Source: Tsukamurella sputi
GTDB lineage: Bacteria > Actinomycetota > Actinomycetes > Mycobacteriales > Mycobacteriaceae
Direction of reading: 5' to 3'
NCBI RefSeq assembly: GCF_007858445.1
Contig: NZ_VIGV01000001.1
Location: forward strand, 310,001-374,000
DNA: 64,000 bases
The position numbers and the translations under genes are program-made. Positions 6,882 through 15,752 of this stretch are shown here, one piece after another. The notes under the pieces were generated by a model. It made no database searches. It was given only the letters and a program-made list of their open reading frames with translations, and was not told the origin of the DNA. Position 1 is the first letter of the stretch, and each line of letters begins with the position of its first letter.

Positions 6882-8813
6882 TCAGAAGCCCGAGTCGCCC
6901 ACGGCCATCTTGAGCAGGCTCTGCCGGTAGCTCTCGAGGGCGACGAGGTCGCCGAACAGACGGTTGTAGTCGTCGTCGGCGCTGGGCGACATGCGGCGCA
7001 GCTTCGACTTCAGGTCGGCCACCTGCGCTCCGACCCACACCTCCTGCAGCCGCGCCATCACCGATTCCACGTACCTCGGCGACGGATCGCCCGCCACCTG
7101 CATGGGCTCCACCGCCAGCTCGGTGACGAGCGGTTCCAGCACGGGGCCGTCGACGTGGCGCACCACCGTGTCGACCCATTCCGGACCGCCCAGGCCCGCC
7201 GCGATGCCGCCGGCGGACTCGATCGCGAGCCGCACCGCGCGGTAGGCGGGGTCGGTGAACATGTCGTCGGAGAGCGCGTCGAAGACCATGCCCGCCAGCG
7301 ACGGCACCTGCAGCGCGGCCTTGAGCACCTCGCGCTGCACCCACAGCACCGGGTCGGCCGGGTTGGGGCGCTGCGGCCCCGTCGGCCTGGGCTCGGGCGC
7401 CGGGGCGGCGGGGGCGGGCTCGCGGAACCTGTTGGTCGACGGTGCCGGCGCGCCCGGCCCGGGGCGTCCCTCGCCGCGCCGGATCCGGGCGGACTCCTCG
7501 CGCACGCGGCGCAGCACCTGCGTCACGTCGTCCCAGCCGACCCAGCCGGCGAGCTGACGGGCGTACTCGTCCCGCAGCGCCATGTCCTTGATCCGCGCGA
7601 CGACGGGCACCGACCGGCGCAGGGCGTGCACGCGGCCCTCGGCGGTGTCCAGGTCGAACTCGGTGATCAGCGTCTTCACCGCGAACTCGAACATCGGCAC
7701 GCGCTGGGCGATGAGGTCGCGCACCGCCTCGTCGCCGTGCTTCTGCCGCAGCTCGCACGGGTCCATCCCGTCGGGCGCGACGGCGACGAAGGTCTGCCCG
7801 GCGATCTTCTGGTCGCCGTCGAAGGCCTTCATCGCCGCGGCGCGACCGGCCTCGTCACCGTCGAAGGTGTAGATGACCTCGCCGCGGAAGTAGCTGTCGT
7901 CCATCATCAGCCGGCGCACCAGCGAGACGTGGTCCTCGCCGAAGGCGGTACCGCACGAGGCCACGGCGGTCTCGACGCCGGCGGCGTGCATCGCCATCAC
8001 GTCGGTGTAGCCCTCGACCACCACCACCTGATGCCCCTTGGCGATGTGCTTCTTCGCGTGGTCGAGTCCGAAGAGCACCTGGGACTTCTTGTAGAGCAGG
8101 GTCTCGGGCGTGTTCATGTACTTGCCCAGGTTGTCGTCGTCGAAGAGCTTGCGCGCGCCGAAGCCGATCACGTCGCCGCCGAGATTCTTGATGGGCCACA
8201 GCAGCCGCCGGTGGAAGCGGTCGATCGGGCCGCGCTGCCCCTGCTTCGACAGGCCTGCGGCCTCGAGCTCTTTGACGTCGAAACCCTGGCGCAGCAGGGC
8301 CTTCGTCATCGTGTCCCAGCCCGACGGGGCGTACCCACAGCCGTAGAACTGCGCGTCCTCCTCGGTGAACTCGCGATCGGTGAGGTACTTGCGGGCCGTC
8401 TCCGCCTCGGGTGTGCGGAGTTGCTCGGCGTAGAACTTCTGCGCGGCTGCGTTCGCGGCCACGAGACGCATCCGCGTCCCGCGGTCCTGCTTCGGGCCCG
8501 GGCCGCCGCCCTCGTAGGTGATCTGGATGCCGACCTTGTCGGCGAGCTGTTCGACCGCTTCGACGAAGGGGACGTGCTCGATCTTCTGCAGGAAGGAGAT
8601 GACGTCGCCGCCCTCGCCGCAGCCGAAGCAGTGGAAGAAGCCCTGCGTGGGCCGCACGTGGAAGCTGGGGGTCTTCTCGTCGTGGAACGGGCACAGGCCC
8701 TTCATGGACCCCACGCCGGCGGGGCGCAGCGCCACGTATTCGCCGACGACGTCCTCGATGCGCGCACGGTCGCGGATCGCCGCGATGTCACGCTCCGGGA
8801 TTCTGCCGACCAC
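6882..8813 (-). CDS. dnaG: DNA primase
   Basis: 643 residues, the usual size for mycobacterial DnaG. The CHC2 zinc finger (CPFH...CFGC) lies at about residues 40-65. The catalytic TOPRIM domain has VVVVEGYTDVMAMH (about 262) and the acidic metal site YTFDGDEAGRAA (about 315). After a proline-rich linker at about 440-480 comes the C-terminal helicase-interaction domain. It makes RNA primers for the replisome. The GTG at 8813 follows a TAGACT -10 element at leaderless spacing. dgt lies 67 bases upstream on the same strand, the same pairing as Rv2343c/Rv2344c. Confidence 0.97.
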   Translation of the reverse strand: MVGRIPERDIAAIRDRARIEDVVGEYVALRPAGVGSMKGLCPFHDEKTPSFHVRPTQGFFHCFGCGEGGDVISFLQKIEHVPFVEAVEQLADKVGIQITYEGGGPGPKQDRGTRMRLVAANAAAQKFYAEQLRTPEAETARKYLTDREFTEEDAQFYGCGYAPSGWDTMTKALLRQGFDVKELEAAGLSKQGQRGPIDRFHRRLLWPIKNLGGDVIGFGARKLFDDDNLGKYMNTPETLLYKKSQVLFGLDHAKKHIAKGHQVVVVEGYTDVMAMHAAGVETAVASCGTAFGEDHVSLVRRLMMDDSYFRGEVIYTFDGDEAGRAAAMKAFDGDQKIAGQTFVAVAPDGMDPCELRQKHGDEAVRDLIAQRVPMFEFAVKTLITEFDLDTAEGRVHALRRSVPVVARIKDMALRDEYARQLAGWVGWDDVTQVLRRVREESARIRRGEGRPGPGAPAPSTNRFREPAPAAPAPEPRPTGPQRPNPADPVLWVQREVLKAALQVPSLAGMVFDALSDDMFTDPAYRAVRLAIESAGGIAAGLGGPEWVDTVVRHVDGPVLEPLVTELAVEPMQVAGDPSPRYVESVMARLQEVWVGAQVADLKSKLRRMSPSADDDYNRLFGDLVALESYRQSLLKMAVGDSGF

Positions 8814-8825
8814 GCGACGAGTCTA
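8814..8825 (-). promoter_or_regulatory. probable leaderless promoter of dnaG
   Basis: On the minus strand TAGACT (8820-8825) ends 6 bases before the GTG start at 8813. It gives dnaG its own promoter besides any read-through from dgt. Confidence 0.5.
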
Positions 8826-8836
8826 CTTGCCCATTG

Positions 8837-8879
8837 CGTGCAAGGTTGTTGGTGTCATGTCGAGTATGCAACTTGCACG
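8837..8879. repeat. inverted repeat upstream of dnaG
   Basis: Perfect 8-base arms CGTGCAAG (8837-8844) and CTTGCACG (8872-8879), separated by 27 bases, in the dgt-dnaG gap. Further TTGC/GCAA words lie in between. It could be a regulator site; the long spacer makes a simple hairpin less likely. Confidence 0.4.
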
Positions 8880-8880
8880 T

Positions 8881-10203
8881 TCAGCCCTCGAGAACCTTCT
8901 GGTCCAAACGCTCCAACCGTGTCTCCGTCATCGACGCGATCTGGTCGACCACCACGCGCAGGCGCGCGGCGTCGGAGTCCGCGGCGAGGTAGGCCGGGGA
9001 GTACAGCGGGTCGATGTTCGACGGTGACGCGCCCATCAGGTAGTCCGCCACACGCAGGATGCGGTCGCGCTGCCCCTGCTGTATGGCCAGGTGCATCTGA
9101 TTCGAGTAGATGTACTGCAGCGCCATCGTTTTCAGGAGGATCACCTCGGCGCGCACGGAGCGCGGCACCTCGACGTCGGCTTCGTACCGGCAGACGGGCT
9201 CGTTCGCGGTGGCCGCGCGGGTGGCATCGATCGCTGCGGAGGCGAACCGCCCCACCAGCTCGCTCGTCATCCGCTTGAGGGCGACGGACGTGGCGAGTCC
9301 ACCGTCGTATTCGGCTGCCGCGGCCACGACCTCGAAGGAGGCGAGACGCGCCCCGGCCTCCTCGAGCTCGGCGGCCTCGGCCCCGCGGAAGCTGTTCGCC
9401 CCGAATCCGGAGAGGCTGCGCACCTCCTCCCGCGAGGAGAGCGCACGGAGGTCGAGCCGGCCCGAGAGGACACCGTCCTCCACGTCGTGCACCGAGTAGG
9501 CGACGTCGTCGGACCAGTCCATGACCTGCGATTCGAGGCACTGCCGGGTCCCGTGCGGACCGTCCTCGCCGCCGCGCATCCATTCGAGGATGTGCGCGTC
9601 GTCGTCGTAGACGCCGAACTTGCCGCCGGGCTCGCGGCGCAACCACGGGTACTTCGTGGCCGCGTCGAGCGCTGCGCGAGTGAGGTTGAGCCCCACCGAC
9701 TCCCCCGCAGCGTTCAGCACCTTCGGTTCGAGCCGGGTGAGGATGCGCAGGTTCTGCGCGTTGCCCTCGAAGCCGCCGATGTCGCGGGCCACCTCGTCGA
9801 GCGCCCGCTCGCCGTTGTGGCCGTACGGCGGATGCCCGATGTCGTGCGCCAGCCCCGCGAGATCCACCAGGTCCGGATCGCACCCGATACCGAGGGCGAT
9901 GCCCCGGCCGATCTGGCTGACCTCCAGCGAATGGGTGAGCCGCGTGCGCGGGGTGTCACCCTCGCGCGGGCCCACGACCTGGGTCTTGTCCGCGAGGCGG
10001 CGCAGCGCGGCGCTGTGCAGCACCCGCGCGCGGTCCCGCGCGAAGGCGGAGCTGTGCCCCTCCCAGCGCAGGGCCTCCCATTGGGGGCCGGAGAACAGCG
10101 TGGGTTCCGAATCCGCTTCGAGGCCCGCGGTCTTGGGCGGCTCGGCGACGAGGCGTTCGACATCGCCCGCCTGGTAGGCGGCGGGCCCGGGCAGCAGTGG
10201 CAC
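8881..10203 (-). CDS. dgt: deoxyguanosinetriphosphate triphosphohydrolase-like protein
   Basis: 440 residues. HD-domain metal ligands are visible: H in [17 protein letters not shown] in [15 protein letters not shown], and the distal D in [14 protein letters not shown]. The family cuts dNTPs to nucleoside and triphosphate and helps set dNTP pools; here it neighbours primase, as in mycobacteria. The GTG start at 10203 directly follows the TAG stop of the cold-shock gene, so translation is probably coupled. The first ~30 residues are not conserved and a slightly later start is possible. Confidence 0.93.
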   Translation of the reverse strand: MPLLPGPAAYQAGDVERLVAEPPKTAGLEADSEPTLFSGPQWEALRWEGHSSAFARDRARVLHSAALRRLADKTQVVGPREGDTPRTRLTHSLEVSQIGRGIALGIGCDPDLVDLAGLAHDIGHPPYGHNGERALDEVARDIGGFEGNAQNLRILTRLEPKVLNAAGESVGLNLTRAALDAATKYPWLRREPGGKFGVYDDDAHILEWMRGGEDGPHGTRQCLESQVMDWSDDVAYSVHDVEDGVLSGRLDLRALSSREEVRSLSGFGANSFRGAEAAELEEAGARLASFEVVAAAAEYDGGLATSVALKRMTSELVGRFASAAIDATRAATANEPVCRYEADVEVPRSVRAEVILLKTMALQYIYSNQMHLAIQQGQRDRILRVADYLMGASPSNIDPLYSPAYLAADSDAARLRVVVDQIASMTETRLERLDQKVLEG

Positions 10204-10680
10204 CTACTCGGTGACCCAACCGCGCGAGAAGGCGAAATCCGCGATGCGCTGGCGGATCTCGATGATCTGGCCGGCGGTCAGATCATCCGAGGAGTCGAGC
10301 AGCAGCTCGGTGAGCTCGTCGACGAAGGACTGCATGTCGAGGGCGCCCGCCGCCGCGCGCGGTGCCGCATCCCGACGGGGCGCGTGCTCGCGCCGGTCCC
10401 CGCGGTTGTCCCGGTCGCCGCGGTTGTCCCGGTGGTCGCGGTTGTCCCGGCGGGGTCCCGACGATGCCGCGGGCGCGCCACCCACGACCTCCACGTTCAC
10501 GGCCTTGAGTCCCTTGTCGCCCTTCTCGATGTCGAAGGTCACCGCCGTGCCGGGCCGCAGCGCCGACTCGTCGAAGCCGATGTCGTTCACGTGGAGGAAG
10601 ACGTCCTCGCCCCCCGCGTCCGGCGCGAGGAAGCCGAAGCCGCGCTGCGTGTCGAAGTGGACCACCTTGCCGTTCGTCAT
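10204..10680 (-). CDS. cold-shock domain protein with Arg/Asp/Asn/Gly-rich linker
   Basis: 158 residues. The first ~65 are a cold-shock domain with RNP1-like TQRGFGFLAPD and RNP2-like EDVFLHVNDI. A linker at about 78-100 is made of repeated RDNRD/RGDRDNRG units. The last ~45 residues form a helical segment (FVDELTELLLDSS, GQIIEIRQRIADFAF). This differs from the classic 67-residue CspA and resembles mycobacterial CspB-type proteins with a C-terminal extension. Binding of single-stranded nucleic acid is inferred from the family. Its TAG stop is immediately followed by the dgt start. The promoter appears leaderless. Confidence 0.88.
   Translation of the reverse strand: MTNGKVVHFDTQRGFGFLAPDAGGEDVFLHVNDIGFDESALRPGTAVTFDIEKGDKGLKAVNVEVVGGAPAASSGPRRDNRDHRDNRGDRDNRGDRREHAPRRDAAPRAAAGALDMQSFVDELTELLLDSSDDLTAGQIIEIRQRIADFAFSRGWVTE
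10385..10460 (-). repeat. short tandem repeat encoding the RDNRG linker
   Basis: Units such as CCGCGGTTGTCCCGGTCG (plus-strand reading) recur about four times with few differences and encode RDNR/GDRDNRG in the cold-shock protein. Confidence 0.75.
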
Positions 10681-10692
10681 GGGTCGAGTATC
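10681..10692 (-). promoter_or_regulatory. probable leaderless promoter of the cold-shock gene
   Basis: On the minus strand GATACT (10687-10692) ends 6 bases before the ATG at 10680. No ribosome binding site is present. Confidence 0.45.
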
Positions 10693-10750
10693 CCACAGGA
10701 GAACGCCGTGACCGGGTACAGCAGCGCACCGTCCGGCGGCGATCCCCCGG

Positions 10751-10762
10751 TACGGTGTGCCC
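10751..10762 (+). promoter_or_regulatory. probable leaderless promoter of the lipoprotein gene
   Basis: TACGGT (10751-10756) ends 6 bases before the ATG at 10763. Confidence 0.55.
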
Positions 10763-11173
10763 ATGAAGAAAGCGGCAGTCGCCCTCGCGGGCTGCACCCT
10801 GGTGGCACTCGCGGCGTGCACCTCCCCCAACACCGACTCCAGCACCGTGGTCGAGATCGACGGCAAGGCCGAGAGCGCCGCCGAGTACGTCAACGCCGGA
10901 TGCTCGCGCAACGGCGACGGCATCACCGTGGGCTCGGGCAGCGTGCAGACGGCCCGTGGCATCGGCGCGATGCTCACCGAGGGCAACCCGCCCAAGGTGA
11001 ACAGCCTCTTCATCGCGACCGGCGGCAACGTGATGACGGTGCTGAACACGCCTGTGGGGCAGGTCGGTTCAGCCAAGGCGTCGAAGGCGGGTAACCGGTA
11101 CACCATCACCGGCGAGGCGCGCGCGGCGGACATGAGCACCAAGAAGTTCCGCGTCGAGATCACCTGCAGCTAG
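10763..11173 (+). CDS. LpqH-like (19-kDa antigen family) lipoprotein
   Basis: 136 residues from the ATG at 10763 (a GTG two codons earlier is less likely, given the leaderless promoter). Signal peptide with lipobox ALAAC, so the mature protein begins with a lipidated Cys. The body matches the mycobacterial 19-kDa antigen family: EIDGKAESAAEYVNAGCSRNGDGITVGSG, IGAMLTEGNPPKV, and the end KKFRVEITCS, with two cysteines that probably form a disulfide. These are cell-envelope lipoproteins and TLR2 ligands in mycobacteria; the biochemical role is unknown. Its transcript ends at a strong hairpin. Confidence 0.85.
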   Translation: MKKAAVALAGCTLVALAACTSPNTDSSTVVEIDGKAESAAEYVNAGCSRNGDGITVGSGSVQTARGIGAMLTEGNPPKVNSLFIATGGNVMTVLNTPVGQVGSAKASKAGNRYTITGEARAADMSTKKFRVEITCS

Positions 11174-11180
11174 GAACGAC

Positions 11181-11214
11181 GAACGCCCACCCCGCGAGCG
11201 CGGGATGGGCGTTC
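11181..11214. terminator. hairpin terminator between lpqH-like gene and glyS
   Basis: GAACGCCCA (11181-11189) pairs with TGGGCGTTC (11206-11214), with an inner CCCGCG/CGCGGG helix and one C-A mismatch. It lies between two convergent genes and probably serves both. Confidence 0.75.
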
Positions 11215-11230
11215 TCTCGTCCTCGGGGGA

Positions 11231-12646
<1,416 letters not shown>

Positions 12647-12740
12647 CTCCGACGGGTTGTGAGAAGGAAAAACGTACGCACCGACTCTACCGTTCACGCC
12701 GCGGCGCACGGTGCCATGGGACGCCTCCCGCCCCGGTCAC

Positions 12741-12785
12741 TTGACGTGGCCGATTCCGCATATGAAAATGATTGTTGATAACAGG
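12741..12785 (+). promoter_or_regulatory. smtB-zur promoter with overlapping Zur-like box
   Basis: TTGACG (12741-12746) is a good -35, and 17 bases later GAAAAT (12764-12769) can be the -10. The A/T-rich stretch TATGAAAATGATTGTTGATA (12761-12780) stands out from its surroundings and resembles the TGAAAATGATTTTCA-type operators of actinobacterial Zur, although the right arm is imperfect. It covers the -10, so binding would repress. Autoregulation by the downstream zur product is inference. Confidence 0.6.
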
Positions 12786-13148
12786 AGGTCTCCCATTCCC
12801 ACCGACGTCGTCACCGACTGCCCCGTCGATCCCGAGGACCCGCCGCGCACGCAACCCGATCCCGAGGTGCTGACAGCGACGGGAGACCTGCTGCGCGCCC
12901 TCGCGGCGCCGGTCCGGATCTCCATCGTGCTCGAGCTCATGCACTCCGAGCTGTGCGTGCACCAGCTGGTGGACGCACTGGGCGTGACCCAGCCGCTGGT
13001 CAGCCAACACCTCCGGGTGCTCAAGTCGGCAGGGGTCGTGCGCGGCGAGCGCAACGGCCGGGAGATCGTCTACCGGCTGGTGGACGATCATCTCGCGCAC
13101 ATCGTGGTCGACGCGGTCGCCCACGCCACCGAGCGTCCGGGGGCCTGA
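12762..13148 (+). CDS. smtB: ArsR/SmtB-family zinc-sensing repressor
   Basis: Up to 128 residues. The winged-helix core reads LLRALAAPVRISIVLELM, LCVHQLVDALGVTQPLVSQHLRVLKSAGVV and ERNGREIVYRLVDDHLAHIVVDAVAHA, very close to M. tuberculosis SmtB (Rv2358). The C-terminal DDHLAHIVVDAVAHA helix holds the alpha5 metal-ligand pattern. The start is uncertain: the ATG at 12762 lies inside the promoter/Zur box and lacks a ribosome binding site, while a perfect AGGAGG (12783-12788) sits 6 bases before an ATT at 12795, which would give 117 residues. zur follows 2 bases after the stop, so the two form an operon for zinc control. Confidence 0.9.
   Translation: MKMIVDNRRSPIPTDVVTDCPVDPEDPPRTQPDPEVLTATGDLLRALAAPVRISIVLELMHSELCVHQLVDALGVTQPLVSQHLRVLKSAGVVRGERNGREIVYRLVDDHLAHIVVDAVAHATERPGA
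12783..12788 (+). promoter_or_regulatory. strong Shine-Dalgarno sequence of smtB
   Basis: AGGAGG, the strongest ribosome binding site in this region. Six bases later comes ATT (12795), in frame with smtB; no ATG, GTG or TTG occurs at usable distance. It argues for an ATT start codon. Confidence 0.7.
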
Positions 13149-13150
13149 CG

Positions 13151-13561
13151 GTGACCACACATGCGGCGAAGGGCACCGGCATCCGGGCGACCAAACAGCG
13201 CGGCGCCATCACGCAGGCGCTGCGCTCGGTGTCGGAGTTCAAGTCGGCGCAGGAACTGCACGAGCAGCTGCGCTCGGACGGCGAATCGATCGGCCTGACG
13301 ACGGTCTACCGGAACCTGCAGGCGATGGCGGACGCCGGCGCCGTGGACACGCTCCGAACCGACAGTGGCGAGGCCCTGTTCCGGCTGTGCTCCGACGAGC
13401 ACCATCACCACCTGGTCTGCCGCGAGTGCGGGCGCACCGTCGAGGTGACGGACCGTGCGGTGGAGGCCTGGTCGGCACGGACCGCGGCGGCGCACGGCTT
13501 CACCGATGTGACCCACACGCTGGAGATCTTCGGCCGCTGCGCCGATTGTTCCGCCGCCTGA
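13151..13561 (+). CDS. zur: zinc uptake regulator Zur (FurB)
   Basis: 136 residues from a GTG two bases after the smtB stop. Fur-family winged helix at about 15-80 (RATKQRGAITQAL, GLTTVYRNLQAMADAGAVD), then the regulatory and dimerisation part with the His-rich SDEHHHHLVCREC and two CxxC pairs (CREC, CADC) for the structural zinc. It corresponds to Rv2359. With zinc bound it represses zinc-uptake and alternative ribosomal-protein genes in mycobacteria; here it probably also represses its own operon through the box at 12761-12780. Confidence 0.93.
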   Translation: MTTHAAKGTGIRATKQRGAITQALRSVSEFKSAQELHEQLRSDGESIGLTTVYRNLQAMADAGAVDTLRTDSGEALFRLCSDEHHHHLVCRECGRTVEVTDRAVEAWSARTAAAHGFTDVTHTLEIFGRCADCSAA

Positions 13562-13588
13562 CCGGCCGGCGGTGACGGCTGAGCGGGT

Positions 13589-14194
13589 TCAGGCGCGGAC
13601 GGCCCGGGTGAGGAACGGCGAGAGCACGGCGGCCACCTCGCGCGCGGCCTCGTCGGGTCCCTCGATCGGCATGGTGAGGTGGCTGAACGCGAGTCGCACC
13701 AGCACTCCCGCCGCGACCTGCGCCTCCGCGCGGCGCACCTGCGCCCAGCTCATCGCGAGGATCTCGGCCAGCCCCTCGGTGGCGCGCTGCAGGATCGGGG
13801 TGCCGTCGATCGTCACGATCCCCATGAGGTCGCGGTGCGGGTTCGGGCCCACGATGTTGATGACGACGGGGTCGCCCATACCGATCTGGAAGACGCCCCG
13901 CATCGCGTCCTCGACCGCCGCATCGATCTGGCCGGGATTGGCGTCGATCCGCTCCTGCACGTAGGCGAGTAGACCGTCGACGAAGCGGGTCACGTAGGCG
14001 ACGGCCATGCCCTTACGCGAACCGAACTCGTTGTAGAGGGTCTGCCGGCTCACCCCGGCTTCGCGGGCGACGGCGGCCATCGTCACCGCCGACCACTCGC
14101 GTCCGCGGAGGAAACCACTGACCGCGTCGAGCGCCTGATCCCGCACCGATTGCTTGGGCGCGGCATCGGTATCACGCCCGACGAGGACCGTCAT
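13589..14194 (-). CDS. TetR-family regulator of the alkane cluster
   Basis: 201 residues. N-terminal helix-turn-helix: SAVTMAAVAREAGVSRQTLYNEFGSRKGMAVAY (about 37-70), then a ligand-binding helical domain with a conserved NIVGPNPHRDLMGIVT segment. It is the last gene of the alkB-rubA-rubA-rubB operon, with ATGA overlap to the reductase gene, the position held by AlkX/AlkU-type TetR repressors in Rhodococcus and Dietzia. A fatty acid or other alkane product as inducer, and repression at the inverted repeat before alkB, are inference from those systems. Confidence 0.88.
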   Translation of the reverse strand: MTVLVGRDTDAAPKQSVRDQALDAVSGFLRGREWSAVTMAAVAREAGVSRQTLYNEFGSRKGMAVAYVTRFVDGLLAYVQERIDANPGQIDAAVEDAMRGVFQIGMGDPVVINIVGPNPHRDLMGIVTIDGTPILQRATEGLAEILAMSWAQVRRAEAQVAAGVLVRLAFSHLTMPIEGPDEAAREVAAVLSPFLTRAVRA

Positions 14195-15372
14195 CGCGCG
14201 ACCGCCGCCGAGATCCGCTCGGACAGCTCGCCGCGGACAGCGCGCAGCTCCTTGGGCCGGCCCATCGCGACTGCGCCGGTGAGGGAACCGTCGCGGTGGC
14301 AGCGCGCGAAGAACGGATCACTACTCGCTGCGTCCATGGCGCCGTCCACCTCCAGCTCGTCGTCCGCCGCGGGCCATCCCGCGAACTGCAGCACCGCCCC
14401 GAACTGGTTCGACCAACCCCACGGGACAGTGGGGGCGGGCGTCCCGCCGAGGAGCACCTGCGCGACCGCGGCGCCCTGGTCCTGTGCCGCCGACCAGTTC
14501 TCGGCCCGGTAGGTGCCGCCCTCCAGCGGATGGGGCACCCGTGCGCAGTCGCCGACGGCGTGAACGCCCTCGGCGGACGTGCGGTACTGCTCGTCCACCA
14601 GGATACCGTCGTCCACCCGCAGGGCCAGACGCTCGGCGAGCCCGGTGTCGGGGCTCGAGCCGACCGCGACGACCACCAGGTCGGCCACGAGCGCGCCGCC
14701 GCCCGGGACGGCGACCGAGACCTGGTCGGGCTCGACGGTGATCTGCCCCGGCCGGACGCCGAGCAGCAGGTCGACGCCGGCATCGCGCTGCAGTCCGGCG
14801 AGCCGCCGCCCGATGGACGGTGGCACGACGCGCACCAGCGGCAGGGGCGCCGGTTCGACGACGGTGACCGTCGCCCCCAGCTCGGCGGCCGCCGAGGCCA
14901 CCTCCGAGCCGATGAGCCCGGCGCCGAGGACGATCACGCTGCCCGCCCGGCCGAGCTCGTCGCGCAGGCCAGTCGCGTCGGCGAAGTCGCGCAGATACTT
15001 CACGCGGGGCGCGGGCGGCAGGCCCGGCAGCTCCCGGGCGATGCCGCCGGTCGCGAGGACGAGCGAGCCGTAGGTGAGGGAGGCACCGTCGGACAGCTCC
15101 ACCGTGCGGGTCGCGGTCTCGCCACCGGTCACGGTGACCCCGGTGCGGACCGTGACGCCGATGTCGTCCCAGTGCGCCGCCGGCTTGAGGAGTGCCTTCT
15201 CGACGGGCGTGCCCTTGAGGAGGACGTCCTTCGACAGCGTGGGCCGCCGGTACGGAAGGTGGGGGTCGCGCCCGATGAGGGTGACGTCCCCGTCGAATCC
15301 GCCGGTCCGCAGCGCCAGGGCCGCGGTGGCGCCCGCGACGCCCGTGCCGACGATCACCACGCCGTTCGTCAT
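14191..15372 (-). CDS. rubB: rubredoxin reductase (FAD/NAD-dependent)
   Basis: 393 residues. Two Rossmann motifs: FAD site [17 protein letters not shown] at the N-terminus and NAD(P)H site [28 protein letters not shown] at about 140-170; then [14 protein letters not shown], the usual C-terminal FAD contact. It passes electrons from NADH to rubredoxin for the alkane monooxygenase. The ATG at 15372 overlaps the TGA of the upstream rubredoxin gene (ATGA), and its own stop overlaps the TetR gene, so it is translated within one operon. Confidence 0.93.
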   Translation of the reverse strand: MTNGVVIVGTGVAGATAALALRTGGFDGDVTLIGRDPHLPYRRPTLSKDVLLKGTPVEKALLKPAAHWDDIGVTVRTGVTVTGGETATRTVELSDGASLTYGSLVLATGGIARELPGLPPAPRVKYLRDFADATGLRDELGRAGSVIVLGAGLIGSEVASAAAELGATVTVVEPAPLPLVRVVPPSIGRRLAGLQRDAGVDLLLGVRPGQITVEPDQVSVAVPGGGALVADLVVVAVGSSPDTGLAERLALRVDDGILVDEQYRTSAEGVHAVGDCARVPHPLEGGTYRAENWSAAQDQGAAVAQVLLGGTPAPTVPWGWSNQFGAVLQFAGWPAADDELEVDGAMDAASSDPFFARCHRDGSLTGAVAMGRPKELRAVRGELSERISAAVAR

Positions 15373-15557
15373 GCCCGCGACACCTCGACCATCTCGAAAT
15401 CGGCCTTGGCGGCGCCGCAGTCGGGGCAGGACCAGTCGTCGGGGATGTCGTCCCAGCGGGTGCCGGGCTCGATGCCGTCCTCGGGCCAGCCCTCGGCCTC
15501 GTCGTACTCGAAGCCGCACTGCAGACAGCGGAACAGCTTGAAGGGTGCGTCACTCAT
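15369..15557 (-). CDS. rubA2: rubredoxin, AlkG2-type
   Basis: 62 residues with two iron-binding CxxCG motifs (CLQCG at about 11 and CPDCG at about 44), [34 protein letters not shown] style. The EDGI insertion and acidic tail match the AlkG2-type rubredoxins that carry electrons to AlkB. It lies between the other rubredoxin and the reductase. Confidence 0.93.
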   Translation of the reverse strand: MSDAPFKLFRCLQCGFEYDEAEGWPEDGIEPGTRWDDIPDDWSCPDCGAAKADFEMVEVSRA

Positions 15558-15590
15558 GATGATTCCTTTGCGTTCGTGGGGGTTTCGGGG

Positions 15591-15752
15591 TCAGACCGGC
15601 TCGAAGTCGATCTTGTCGCGGACGCCGCAGTCCGGGCAGTTCCAGTCGTCGGGGATGTTGCTCCAGGCGGTCCCGGCGGGCCACCCCTCGCGGGGCGCGC
15701 CGACCGCTTCGTCGTAGACGTAGTCGCAGATGGGGCACCGGTACGAGCTCAT
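15591..15752 (-). CDS. rubA1: rubredoxin, AlkG1-type
   Basis: 53 residues, with CPICDYVYDEA and CPDCGVRDKIDF. The first motif is CPIC-D rather than CxxCG, which fits the AlkG1-type rubredoxins that in other alkane degraders cannot replace AlkG2 in electron transfer. Its ATG overlaps the alkB stop (ATGA). It is the shorter of the two rubredoxins here. Confidence 0.92.
   Translation of the reverse strand: MSSYRCPICDYVYDEAVGAPREGWPAGTAWSNIPDDWNCPDCGVRDKIDFEPV

Noticed and set aside
7155-9278. 707-codon open frame antisense to dnaG and dgt
   Set aside because: Covers two confidently identified genes, shows His/Val/Leu/Arg-biased composition and no domain.
12687-13160. 157-codon open frame antisense to smtB
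   Set aside because: smtB matches its family end to end; the antisense frame has no motif.
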